Source of the DNA: Spiroplasma mirum ATCC 29335
Lineage (GTDB): Bacteria; Bacillota_I; Bacilli_A; Mycoplasmatales; Mycoplasmataceae
Reading direction: 5' to 3'
Assembly: GCF_000565195.1 (NCBI RefSeq)
Contig: NZ_CP006720.1
Location: 372,001 to 436,000 of the forward strand
Length of the DNA: 64,000 nucleotides
Shown: positions 51,908 through 62,467 of the stretch, one piece after another
How the letters are laid out: every line of letters begins with the position of its first letter
Position numbering within the stretch: position 1 is the stretch's first letter
Translations under genes and position numbers: made by a program
Notes under the pieces: model-generated
Told to the model about the DNA's origin: nothing
What the model saw: the letters and a program-made list of their open reading frames with translations, nothing else
Database searches by the model: none

Positions 51908-53545
51908 ATGGAAAAAAAAGGATTTTGGACAAAAATAAAATTCTGGTCCAAAACAACAAAACCGGAAAAAAATAAAATTAGTTTAGCGGAACTAGTTTGA
52001 ATTGGGTTTAACTACACCTGTGGGATTGCGTTTCCAATGTCATTTATTTCAATATATTACTGGCAAACTGGGGGATTAGGCTTACATATTTTATGAATTA
52101 TTTTATTAGGAGCCTTAATGGCATGGGGTAGTGCCTGAGCTTTTGCCAAGTGTAGTAAAGTCTACCACGATGCTAACGGTGGGGCTTATGTTTATGTGCG
52201 GGGGGTCTTTGGTCGTTTTTGTGGATGGTTAATTGGTTTTATCCAATATATTACCTTACCTTCAACAATTATTGTTACTATTATTTCAATGTTTCGAACT
52301 AATTTAAACCAACTACCAATTTTTGCGTGAGCTCCAAAACGATGAGAAAACCTAATTATTGATAGTATTGGAATCTTAATTTATGCCTTAGTTGCTAGTT
52401 GTATGTACTTTGGAATGAAAGGTTTTCGTTGATTTGTTAACTTATCGGGAATTATCAAATGGGGTTCAACTATTTTCTTAATTATTTGTGCCATCATTTT
52501 AATGATCCAAAATGGCCATGTTGCGTTTAGCGAGGCCGCCCAGGGGACGAAAAACTTATCCTTTACGGTTGACAAGTTTAATAATGCTTTTAGTAGTTTC
52601 TTTTATTTCTTTGTTGGTTTTGAAACATTTATTGTAGTTGCTAAAAATGTGAAAAATCCGCAACGAAATTTTGGGCGTGGGATTCTAATTATCTTGGCGA
52701 TTGCAACAATTTTTTACTTAGTAGTAACCGTCTTTATTATTGGTGCAATTACAGAGGTTGGTATTAACCATAATGGTTGAAGCTCAGGAACAAGTAATTA
52801 TAATCCTAATAACGTTGTTGCTGGGATTGCAGGGACCACCGGAATGGTAATTTTGGTCATTTGTACTTTATCGTTAAAACTAAACGGTGCGATGCAAAAT
52901 TCCTTATATTCGGGGGGAATGATTGAGCCATTAGCAAAAGAAGGATATATTAGTGAAAAACTAGCTGTCTTAGATAAAGAAAATATTGCAATGCGAGCAA
53001 GTACTGTTAACTTAATTATTACAATTATTGCTTGTATTATTATGTTAGTGATCCCTGATGCGATTGGTTCGGGATTTGATTTTGGAACTGTTTTAGGATT
53101 TTCCACAAATATTACGATTGTTATTTATATTTTTGTGTTAGCAGCGTGTTGCGTGATGGGTTTTCGACGTCAGTTAAAAATTAAAGTTTGAGAATGAATT
53201 TTATTTACCATTACGTTTATTTTTTTAACAATTCAGTTTATTATTTTTAATTACCAAATGATTACAACGATGATTAATGAAACCGGTGCAACTTTAGCCG
53301 CTACTTTAATTGAATTTTTAATGTTTTGATTCTTTGTTGCAGTTGCCGTGGGGTGGTATTTTATTTATTATATGCCAAAACTACGTAATCGTTTAAAAAA
53401 CAACCCTGCGCTCCAAGCCCAATTAGATGCTGAATTTTTACCAGTGACAGAACAAGAAGCTGTTCAGTGCTTACTAAATGAAAGTGGTGCTGAATTAGAG
53501 GGGATTGCAATTATTGAAGAAGAAACCAAAAGTGTTACAACTTAA
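51908..53545 (+). CDS. APC family amino acid permease (tandem paralog)
   Basis: 545 residues, about 12 helices. ISLAELVWIGFNYTCGIAFP, VYHDANGGAYVYVRGVFGRF and YFFVGFETFIVVAKNVKNPQ align with the preceding permease block by block. The tails differ: this one ends LEGIAIIEEETKSVTT. The extracellular loop SGTSNYNPNNVVAG replaces the loop of the first copy. Probably a different amino acid. Ribosome site AGAAAGGACTT before ATG 51908. Confidence 0.9.
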
Positions 53546-53548
53546 ATT

Positions 53549-53597
53549 ATAAAATTTATCAGTTTTTAAAGTTAGAATCTTGGTAAATTTTATTTAC
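53549..53597 (+). terminator. Possible terminator after the second permease
   Basis: AAAATTTA-(C)...(G)-TAAATTTTATTT; long loop, weak. Confidence 0.4.
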
Positions 53598-53697
53598 TAT
53601 TTGTTTTGTTAAGATATAATATTAATAAGAAAAAGGTTAGTATTAACTAGCAGTTAGATTCATCATGGAACTAAAACTTATGGGAGGTTTATTTTAA

Positions 53698-54327
53698 ATG
53701 TCAAATTTATTTGGAAACTCAATGACAATGAATATTATTTTGGTTGTGATTGTGGTGGCAGTTATTATTTTTGCGGTGGTTTCGTCGGTAATGGGGAAAA
53801 AAGCCCAAAAATTAGAACGGGAAAAACGAAAAAAACAAGTTAAAGATAAAATTAAACAATATATTAAAGAAACTGATAATCGCAAAAATTTACGCTTAGA
53901 ATATGAAAAAGTTATTGCCCGCAAAGGTAAAGAATATAAATACCGTGATATTTTTGATGTAATTGTTGACATTTACGAGGCAAAAACAAATAATTTCTTA
54001 GAGCAAAAAGCGTTTGAAATTGAAGGAATTTCAAAAAAAATTAGTAAAAAACAATATGAAACAACGTGAACTGTTAACCAAGAAATTGATTTAGAAGAAG
54101 CTAAACGCCGAATTAATATTATTGAAAAGAAAGTTAAGTTAACAAAAGAAGAAAAAAAATCCCAAAAAGAACAAACCAAAAAAGAAATTGAACAACAACG
54201 TCAGGAAATGTTAAAAAAACGGGAAGAAGAGCGCAATTTACGTAAAGCTGGTAAAAAAACAGCGGCTAGTGGTCATCTCGAAGATAAGCCAAAACCAAAA
54301 GTTGAAAAATTTGTGCCCCGAAAATAA
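53698..54327 (+). CDS. Membrane-anchored charged coiled-coil protein
   Basis: 209 residues. One N-terminal membrane helix (MNIILVVIVVAVIIFAVVSS) is followed by an entirely charged cytoplasmic part: KAQKLEREKRKKQVKDKIKQ, then a short globular-looking stretch (RDIFDVIVDIYEAKTNNFLE) and a coiled coil (KKEIEQQRQEMLKKREEERN) with a basic end (KPKVEKFVPRK). Orientation by the positive-inside rule puts the tail in the cytoplasm. No family recognised. Intact, with TATAAT (53615-53620), GGGAGG ribosome site and a terminator; it may tie the membrane to internal fibres, but that is only a guess. Confidence 0.65.
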
Positions 54328-54360
54328 AAAAATAAATTTAAGTTTGAATTTATTTTTTTA
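54327..54360 (+). terminator. Terminator after the anchored coiled-coil gene
   Basis: AAAAAAATAAATT, loop TAAGTTTG, AATTTATTTTTTT. Confidence 0.85.
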
Positions 54361-54399
54361 TTTTATTAGTATAATTAATTTAGTTGGAGGTTAATAAAA

Positions 54400-56431
54400 A
54401 TGGATCCTAAACTTACTTTAAAAAAAGAAGATTATAAACGCTTTAAAAAATGTTTTAAATTATCCTGAGCATTAGCTAACCGGGCAAACTTAAAACAAGT
54501 TCAAACATGGGTTAGTGAACAACAACTTTCCGTTTTTTTTGATTTAAAAGACAATATTCATGGTGCAAAAATTGATGAAGATAGTTTTTTAAATGATGAA
54601 GATGAAGAGAATAATGCTGTTAATATTTTGAATGAAAACCTCTATGATTTAATGTTAGAAACAGCCTGACCAGCCGGAAAAGGCAATGATGATTTTGACA
54701 CCCAAAAACTAATCAATTATCATGATGATTTAAACCAATTAATTGATCCCGAAGAGATTATTGAATTTTATCCTGGGGAAACCATTGCGGATGGAAATGA
54801 AGTAGGAGCCCGGGCCCGGGAATATTTTACTCGCGATTATAAATGTTTTAATCTTGACCATTATAGTAAAAAAATTGCTTTTGCTAAAACCCAGGAGATT
54901 TTACAAGACCAGTCTTACCAAGTATATTTTGAACCTTCTTTTCAATATAATAATTGTATTACCAAATGTGATATTTTAAAACGTTTAGATGATGGTAGTT
55001 TTCATTTAATTGAAGTAAAAGCTTCTACGGGGAAAAAATATGATAAAGACTATGGTGCGTATATCGAAAAAGATCTGAAGATTGATCATGCCTATGATAT
55101 TGCTTACCAATATTATGTTTTAACTGGCTGTGGTCTGCAGATTAGTAAAATTTCAGTAATGTTATTAGACCCGTCATATTATCGCCACGGCGATATTAAT
55201 TATGATCGCCTTTTTATTTTGCAAGACTATTTTAAACAACCATTGACACGAATGGAAGGGGTATCATTAATGACATTTGCTCAGCAATTAACAACTGGTG
55301 ATATTACTGACCCGCGGTTAAAAAATGAGCGCGCGATTGAACTCGATTTAGCATCAATTAAACTAGGATATCAAAAATCATTAGCAGAAATTTATGATTT
55401 ATTTGTGAGTGCTAGTTGTTGAAACCAAAAACCAGATGATCATTTTCGTTATTATGGTTATTGCCAACATGCAAGTGCCTTGCTTCCCGAGCATAATAGT
55501 GTTTTTGAACTTTACCGGGGGATGGGCAAGAAAACTTTACTATTATATGAAGAAAATATTATGATGTTAAAAGATATCCATTTGCCATTTAATTTTAAAC
55601 GCTCAGCCACCTTAAAAAAAACTTTACAATTTAATGAACCCCAAACGCGGCAAATTAAAGTGCTCCAGGATTTAGACCCCATTATCAATCCCCACCGGGT
55701 AGATGAATTACTACAGATTTTTTGTCAGTATCAATATCCCATTTACATGTATGACTTTGAGACAATGAAAGCAGCCGTTCCGCGTTTTGATTATTCATAT
55801 TCTTATCAGCAGATCCCTTTTCAATATTCAGTCCATGTTTTAACAGATGATAACTTTGATTATCAAGATGAAAGCACTATGGACCATTATGCTTATTTAG
55901 CTGATGGTCTTGAAGATCCGCGCTTGGCGTTGGCTACCCAGTTAGTTGCTGATTTAACTAAGAATGGGGTGGGAGTATATGTTGCATATTATAAAAGTTT
56001 TGAATGTAAAGTTCTTTTTGAACTAGCGGATTATTTAAATTGAAAAATTTCCACAACAGATAACATATCGCTTAAACAGCAATACCAATATCTCCAAACT
56101 AAATTATTAGAAATTAGAGCCAAAACAATTGATTTAATGGATTTTTTTTAAAGACTTTATGATTTATAAACCAGAATTTTATGGTTCCAAATCAATTAAA
56201 AAAACCCAACCGGCTTTTGATCCCCAGTTTACTTACCAGGAATTGAAAATTCGAAAAGGGGATATGGCCAGTGAAACCTTCCGCCGGCGCGTTGAAAATA
56301 ATATTACCTTACCAATTTGGTTAAAATATTTTCGTTCCGCAATGTTGAAATATTGTAACCGTGATACGTTAGCAATGGTCTTAATTTTCCAACATATTAA
56401 ACAATTATTACACCTGCACCATTATTTATAG
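54400..56431 (+). pseudogene. DUF2779 nuclease-like protein, one homopolymer frameshift
   Basis: About 677 codons. The N-terminal half has a PD-(D/E)XK/Cas4-like pattern: VYFEPSFQYNNCITKCDIL and HLIEVKASTGKKYDKDYGAY. After WNQKPDDHFRYYGYC comes a DUF2779-type DEDD exonuclease-like half: YPIYMYDFETMKAAVPRFDY, PFQYSVHVL, KTIDLMDFF, YGSKSIKKTQPAF and YCNRDTLAMVLIFQ. The acidic residues of both domains remain. A T8 run (56142-56149) breaks the frame; with seven T it reads MDFFKDFMIYKPEFYGSK without a gap. Possible role in DNA repair or RNA processing. The family is common in mollicutes. Confidence 0.8.
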
Positions 56432-56447
56432 AAAGGGAATGATTAAA

Positions 56448-57407
56448 ATGAAAAAATATCGGGTAATTTTTATGGGGACCCCCATGTTTGCCACAAGTGT
56501 TTTAAAAACTTTGTTAGAAATGAAAAACCAGTTTGATATTGTCGGGGTAGTGTGTCAACCCGACCGGAAAACTGGGCGCAAACAAGAAGTTCAGTTTTCA
56601 CCTGTGAAGCAATTAGCGCTCGCTAATAACTTACTAGTTTTTCAACCAGAAAAATTAATTGATGCCTATGAAGAGTTAGCCCAATTACAACCCGACTTAA
56701 TTTTAACTTGTGCGTATGGCCAATTTATTCCGAGCAAAATTTTAGCATTGCCAACTATTAATTGTTTAAATGTCCATGCATCATTATTACCAAAATTACG
56801 GGGCGGGGCACCTATTCATAAAGCAATTATTTATGGGGATCATGAAACAGGGATTAGTTTAATGCAAATGGTTAAAAAAATGGATGCGGGGGATGTCTAT
56901 TATCAAAACAAACTAACAATTAGTTTAACTGATACAGCCAGTTCATTGCATGATAAATTAATGGTGTTAGCAATTGACATTATTAAACATCATTTGATTC
57001 CAACTTTAGAAAATAAATACCACCCAGTAGCCCAGGATGAAACAAAGGTTACTTTTGCTTATAACATAACACGAGAAGAAGAACGAATTAATTGGAATCA
57101 AATTAAAGAGAATATTTATAACCAGATTCGGGGATTATATGCGTGACCAATTGCCTATACCACTATCAATGATAAAATTTATAAAATTCACGAGGCAAAA
57201 ATTAGTTTAGATCATTTAACTATTAGTGATCAACAGTTAGCAAACGGAACAATTGTTACGTTAACGAAAGAAGGGATTAAAGTCAAAGTAATTAATGGTT
57301 ATCTTATTCTCCTAAAAATTCAACGCGAAGGAAAAAAACCAGTAGAAACTAGTGTTTTTTATAATAATCCTTCCCCCAAAATTGCTGTTCATCAACAATT
57401 TGTTTAA
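56448..57407 (+). CDS. fmt: Methionyl-tRNA formyltransferase
   Basis: 319 residues. VIFMGTPMFATSVLKTLLEM start, formyl-donor site with catalytic Asn/His in INCLNVHASLLPKLRGGAPI, and MQMVKKMDAGDVYYQ. The C-terminal domain ends with SVFYNNPSPKIAVHQQFV. It formylates Met-tRNA for initiation. ATG 56448 is preferred over ATG 56439 because GAAAGGGA directly abuts the latter. The TGA at 57144 is Trp. Confidence 0.96.
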
Positions 57408-57422
57408 AAGGAAATGATTCTT

Positions 57423-57962
57423 ATGTACCGCTTAAAATCAATTCGTTATTTAACAACCCTTGCATTAGTTACTGCAATCTTAATTATTATTGCTTTTATT
57501 AGTCAGTTTATTAAAATTGCTAATGGGAAAAGTGTTTTACAATTATCGGATGGGTTATTTTTAGGATTAACAATATTTATTCGTGGGCCATTAATGCTAA
57601 TTGCAGGGATACTTTATGCTGGAATAATTGACTTAATAACGGGGGGGCTAGTTTTCATTCCAGTTTCAATTATTATTCGAATCTTAATGTTTGTTCTTAC
57701 TTACTTTTTATATCGTATTATTACTAGGTATGTTGCTAACTTATTAAGTAGTTTAATGCTATTATGATACGTTTTATATGCTTATTTATTATTTGGTCCA
57801 TCCGCAGCTATTATTGAGTTAATTAATGATGCCATCCAAATTGCTATTTGTTATATTTTTTCTATTATCATTTCTGTGACGTTAGAACGGATTAATATTA
57901 AAAGTAATTATCGGATATGGAATGATCAGCAATTTGATATTTATAAAAAAATGGATAATTAA
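57423..57962 (+). CDS. ECF transporter S component
   Basis: 179 residues, about six helices. SIRYLTTLALVTAILIIIAF, LQLSDGLFLGLTIFIRGPLM and IIDLITGGLVFIPVSIIIRI are the pattern of vitamin-binding S subunits. It would need the shared energising EcfAA'T complex. The substrate is unknown; it is short for the family. ATG 57423 is preferred over 57414 by its distance from AAAAGGA. Third S component in the window, after those at 7184 and 38920. Confidence 0.8.
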
Positions 57963-57977
57963 ATTATCCATTTTTTT
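57945..57977 (+). terminator. Terminator over the stop codon of the ECF S component
   Basis: AAAAAAATGGATAAT, loop TAA, ATTATCCATTTTTTT, perfect stem. Confidence 0.9.
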
Positions 57978-57997
57978 ATATTAATTAAATTATCTTA

Positions 57998-58697
57998 TTA
58001 TTTATGAATTGAGTCATCATTCACTGGTGGCGCAGATGGGGTAAGAACTAATTGTTCGTTATAATGGTTATCCAATTGAGATTGAATATCATTTGTTTTT
58101 TTCGCATTTTTAATTTTTCTTTGTATTAATTTTTGTTTCTTTTCAGTTAGTTCTTCAGCATTAATTGTATAAGTTTCTTTGATCTTATTATTAGTTTCAA
58201 TTTGATCATAAACTCATTTTACCAAATCACCAGGCATTTTTTTAATTCTCCAATTGTAATAGCTGCAACTTCTCGTCCCTCAACTTTTATTACAATTTCA
58301 TCATTTTCATTACTGTTTGCTAAAATATTATAAATTTATTTGTGAAATTTTTGATAATATTCTTTAATTTTGTTTTGTTCGTCTTTTTCATATTTATTTA
58401 AATCATTATAAAATTTTCATAATGCTAAAAAAACAACATTACTAACTTTTATTTTTTCATTATTTCCAGTAAGTTTATTTTTTATTCTCGTTCATAAACT
58501 TTTATTATTGGCCGGTTCATTTTCAAGCTCTTCATTATCTGAATCTTCAACAAACCCTTCATCAAAACTTTCTTCAAATTGTTGTGATGGTTGTCTTTTT
58601 TCTTCCAAAGATGGTGAAGAATTGTCGTTGTCTAACAATTGTTCATTTTCTGTTAAATCTTCTACAATTCCTTCATTATTATTTAAAGATAAATTTT
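57998..58697 (-). pseudogene. Acidic coiled-coil protein of unknown function, broken
   Basis: Minus-strand remnant of about 230 codons. No start codon is seen. NNNEGIVEDLTENEQLLDND and SFDEGFVEDSDNEELENEPA form an acidic N-part. KSLWTRIKNKLTGNNEKIKV and FLALWKFYNDLNKYEKDEQN follow, then TAA, a frameshift near 58230, and a helical end (AEELTEKKQKLIQRKIKNAK ... VLTPSAPPVNDDSIHK). Not recognised. Same strand and style as the other coiled-coil genes of the window. Confidence 0.5.
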
Positions 58698-58728
58698 CTT
58701 ATGGCACAAGGGCACCTCTATTTCAAGA

Positions 58729-58765
58729 AAAATACCATAAAAAAGTTCATTTTTTATGGTATTTT
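58729..58765. repeat. Perfect 16-bp hairpin upstream of the acidic coiled-coil remnant
   Basis: AAAATACCATAAAAAA, loop GTTCA, TTTTTTATGGTATTTT. No plus-strand gene ends here, so it is not an obvious terminator. It lies just upstream of the minus-strand remnant and may be its attenuator or a stranded terminator. Confidence 0.7.
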
Positions 58766-58965
58766 AAATACTCTCTTTGTAATTTTATTCCTACATTAAT
58801 TAATTGTAATATACTTAAATTATAGCAATTTAACAAAAAAAGCTTAAAAATAACCTTGATAAAATTCAAACAAAAAAAGTGTTGAAAACGAATAATTTCT
58901 ATCATAATTTATTATTTTTAGTTTTTTTGGTTTATTTTGGTTAAATTAGGATATAATGAAAATAG

Positions 58966-59683
58966 GTGATAAAGCATATTAGATGGCATAAAATTTTAGA
59001 ATTATTAAAAGAGGACCATATCATTTTAGTTAATGATATTATTGAAAAATTAAATCTTTCACCAACTACTATTTGTCGTGACTTAACGGAAATGGAACAG
59101 CAAGGATTAATTAAAAAAACTCATGGGAGAGTTAAATTAAAGGAAAGTAAAGAATACGGCTTTGAAGAACAAATTAATCAAAAGATCCAGCATAATGCAA
59201 AAGAAAAATATTTAATTGCTAATAAAGCTGTTAAGTTAATTAAAGATAAAATGTCAATTTATTTAGACGCTTGTTCTTCGACATTAGCTTTGATTAAATT
59301 AATTGATCCAACCCAAAAAATTATCATTATTACTAATTCAATTTTACATGCTGAATTATTAGCTATCGCTGGTTTTCATGATGTTTATTTATTATGAGGT
59401 AAGTTATAAGTTATTAACCGGCGCTTTAATCGGTTGAGAAGCAATTAGTACTTTGCAAAAATATAATATTAACTTGGCTTTTTTAGGAGTAAATGGAATT
59501 GACCATAATGAGTTATATACGACTGATCCTGAAGAAGCAATGATTAAAGCCGAAGTTATTAAAAGAGCAAAGCAAGTGTATGTTTTAGCTGACCAAACTA
59601 AATTTAATCATAAGTTATTAGTAAAATTTGCGACAACAAATGAGGTTGAAATTATTTCCGCAAATTGAAAGAAAAGTAACTAA
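58966..59683 (+). pseudogene. fruR: DeoR family fructose-operon repressor, frameshifted
   Basis: HIRWHKILELLKEDHIILVN, then NDIIEKLNLSPTTICRDLTE, is the DeoR helix-turn-helix, followed by sugar-phosphate-domain blocks MSIYLDACSSTLALIKLI, IIIITNSILHAELLAI and, after a frameshift near 59400-59412, LLTGALIGWEAISTLQKYNI and VNGIDHNELYTTDPEEAMIK. The start is GTG 58966, only eight bases after TATAAT (58952-58957), which would give a leaderless mRNA; no ribosome site is seen. In S. citri fruR regulates fruA-fruK, both of which follow here in broken form. Confidence 0.75.
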
Positions 59684-61402
59684 AGGAGAAAGGCGGGGAA
59701 GAACATCTTCAAGCATTATCACAGTTAGCAATGTTTTTAACTAATAAGGATACAATTAACCAAATTAGAAATGCAACATCTTACCAAGAACTAATTAATG
59801 CTTTTCAAATTAAAGCATCACCAGAGATGGACAATTTAGCACCAAATCAACATTATGATGTGATTGGGATTACCGCTTGTCCAACTGGTATCGATCATAC
59901 TTATATGGCAAAAGAAAAATTAGAATAAGCAGCCGATGCAATGGGATATACAGTTAAAATTGAAACCCAAGGTCGTAGCGGTTCCGAATCCGTTTTAACT
60001 GCTCGGAAGATATTGCCAATGCTAAAATTATTATTTTTGCCGCTGATAAGGCAGTTACTAATTTAGGGCGCTTTGCCAATAAAGAAGTTCTTGAAGTTGG
60101 AACCAAAGATGCTATTTATGATGGTTAAGCTGTTTGTTATTAAGCGATATTTGAATCATGATCGTTTAACAACGATTAAAAATAAAAGTGCCAGTGATGA
60201 AGTTGGCGAAATTTCTTTAAAACAATTTAAATATGTTTCGCGAAATTTATTAGTCGAGGTTTCACGAATGTTACCATTCGTTGTTACTGGGGGAATTATT
60301 TTAGGAATTGTATTTTTATTAGATTCGGGTTATACGGGTAGTGACTTTGGAACTAAATGTCCAATTGCCCGCTGGTTTAGTGGTCTGAGAAAAATTGCTT
60401 TTGCAATGATGATTCCAATTTTAGGAGCCTATGTTGCGTATTCAATTGTTGGTCCCCAAGGACTTTTGCTGGGAATGATTGCCGATTTAGCAGCAACCGC
60501 ACCTGAAATGTTATATAGTTCGGGCCAAGACCCCACGAAATGAGTTAATGAATTGGCAGTTTATTACCATCAGGATTAGAGTATAATTCAGGATTCATTG
60601 GGTCGCTAGTCAGTGGATATGCGGCGGCCTTCATTGTGTATGGTTTAAAAGTAATGTTTAAAAAAATTCCCCAATCCTTACGGAGAGTTAAAGATATTGT
60701 TTTTATTCCGGTGCTATCAGTTTTAGCAATTGGAATCGTAATGTTTGCTTTAAACATTCCGTTAGGTTATTTTGCTTATGGCTTAAAATTAGGAGTAACC
60801 AAATTAAATGAATATAATGTTTCAGTTATTGTGGAATTAATTTTAGGATTTATGATGTGTGTTAACTTGGGAGGACCTGTCAATAAGGTAGTTTACACAT
60901 TAGGAACATTATCAATTAATCCTAATGTTGGGCAATCTGGTTTTGTTTATGAACCAACTATTATGGGTTCAGTAATGGCAGTCGGAATGGTTTCCCATTA
61001 GCAATTGCTTATTCATGTTTAGTATTTAAAAAAGTATGAATACCAAAAAACCGCAAAGCCTTGTGTGAACTGATTCTTAGCATTGTGTTTTATTACAGAG
61101 GAAGCAATTCCTTATGCGGAAAAAGATCCCAAACGTTTATTACCGGCGCGATGATGGTTGGAGGAGCAATTACTGGTGGTGTGACAATGGCATTCCAAGT
61201 TAGTTTAAGTGTTCCGGACGGAGGAATCTTTGTTTTTGCTCTCTTACGATCAAACCTATTTAGTGGAACTGGTTTACAAATTGGAATGGGAATTGTTTTC
61301 TACTTATTAGCAATTATTTTAGGAGCGATTGCATCAACACTTATCTTAAGTTTTTGAAAAATGCATGATATTAAAAAAGGAAAATTGAATATTAATCTTT
61401 AA
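59684..61402 (+). pseudogene. fruA: PTS fructose transporter FruA (IIABC), broken, IIA domain deleted
   Basis: After AAAGGAG the sequence enters the protein at the end of a IIA domain (GEEHLQALSQLAMFL, NQIRNATSYQELINAF); the phosphorylatable IIA His region is absent. IIB has its Cys in VIGITACPTGIDHTYMAKEK, then TAA, AADAMGYTVKIETQGRSGSE, and frameshifts. IIC pieces follow: NLLVEVSRMLPFVVTGGIIL, PILGAYVAYSIVGPQGLLLG, VELILGFMMCVNLGGPVNKV and ITGAMMVGGAITGGVTMAFQ, in at least four frames to 61402. It cannot transport or phosphorylate fructose. Confidence 0.85.
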
Positions 61403-61412
61403 AAAAGTTGAT

Positions 61413-61440
61413 ACCCAAATTAAGTTTTGGGTTTTATTTA
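61413..61440 (+). terminator. Terminator after fruA
   Basis: ACCCAAA, loop, TTTGGGT, then TTTATTT. Confidence 0.65.
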
Positions 61441-61473
61441 AGTATAATTGTGAAAGGAGATGAGATTATTAAA

Positions 61474-62393
61474 ATGATTTATACTTTGACTTTAAATTCC
61501 GCCGTTGATTGGATTGTGGAAACTGAAACTTTTAGTTTAGGAGTGACAAATAAAGCTCTGAATGAATATGAGGTTCTTGGTGGTAAGGGCATTAATGTTT
61601 CGGTAATGTTAAAAAATTTAGGATACGAAACAACGGTTTTAGGATGAATGGGCCAAGATAGTAAACTTGAATTTTTAAATTATTTAAAAGCAAAAAATAT
61701 CGATAGTAATTTTGTCGAGGTTGCTGGGCAAGGTCCGGGTAAATTTAAAAATAAAAAACTTAACTACTAAAAAACAAGAAACTGAATTAAATGATTTACG
61801 CTTTCAAGTTTTCAAACCAGATGTTACAAAAATAATTAAACAGTCATTAGCCTTCACATTTGCTTTAATTACTTTAATAATTTTTGTAACATCTGGTTTG
61901 TATGCTACAATTGCCAAGTATTGTGCTGAAAATAATATTATGTTTGTAGTTGATAGTACCAAAGAAATTTTATTACTAACATTATCTTATTATCCGTTTT
62001 TAATTAAACCAAATCTTGAAGAATTAAATGAACTGTTTCAAACTAATTATCAGTTTATGGAAGTAAGAGATATCATTAACCTTGATCAGCAGTTAATAAC
62101 GGATGGGAGCCTAAAATGTTTTAATTAGTAATTGGAAAGAGGGGAGCATTTTAATTACTAATAAAAATATTTATTAAGTTAGTAGTGCTAGTGGGCAATT
62201 AGTAAATTCTGTGGGAGCGGGTGATTCGATGGTTGCTGCTTTTATCGGGGCTTACTTAAAACACCATGATTTTTATCAAGCACTTTTGTATAGTGCGAGT
62301 GCCGGAGCTGCAACAGCATTTACCAAAGGGATTACTGAAATGTCAGAAGTTAAAAAATTATTAAGACAAATTAAAATAAATGTAATAAAATAA
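61474..62393 (+). pseudogene. fruK: 1-phosphofructokinase, broken
   Basis: MIYTLTLNSAVDWIVETETF and LGGKGINVSVMLKNLGYETT are the N-terminal PfkB signature. After a frameshift near 61735 comes a middle part with an odd hydrophobic stretch (SLAFTFALITLIIFVTSGLY) caused by an inverted repeat. Then normal sequence YATIAKYCAENNIMFVVDST and IKPNLEELNELFQTNYQ, a stop and frameshift near 62126-62200, and finally the catalytic GAGDSMVAAFIGAYLKHH, ending at 62393. FruK would convert fructose-1-phosphate to the bisphosphate. It completes the dead fruR-fruA-fruK cluster. Confidence 0.8.
61813..61900. repeat. Inverted repeat inside fruK
   Basis: CAAACCAGATGTTACAAAAAT (61813-61833) recurs in reverse complement at 61880-61900, 21 of 21 bases. 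Extending inward gives 27 of 28 matches (61813-61840 with 61873-61900), with a 32-base loop. The right arm codes for normal-looking FruK sequence; the left arm does not fit the family. Confidence 0.85.
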
Positions 62394-62416
62394 TATTACA
62401 TTTATTTATTTTATTT
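62374..62416 (+). terminator. Terminator after fruK
   Basis: AAATAAATGTAAT / ATTACATTTATTT, 13 bp, with the fruK stop in the loop and a T-rich tail. Confidence 0.8.
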
Positions 62417-62467
62417 TTTAAAAAGAAAAAATTAATAATATAATTAAAGTAAGGAGAAAAAATAATT

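Noticed and set aside
58508-58825. Ser-rich plus-strand frame near 58.5 kb
   Set aside because: It is the complement of the acidic coiled-coil remnant on the minus strand.
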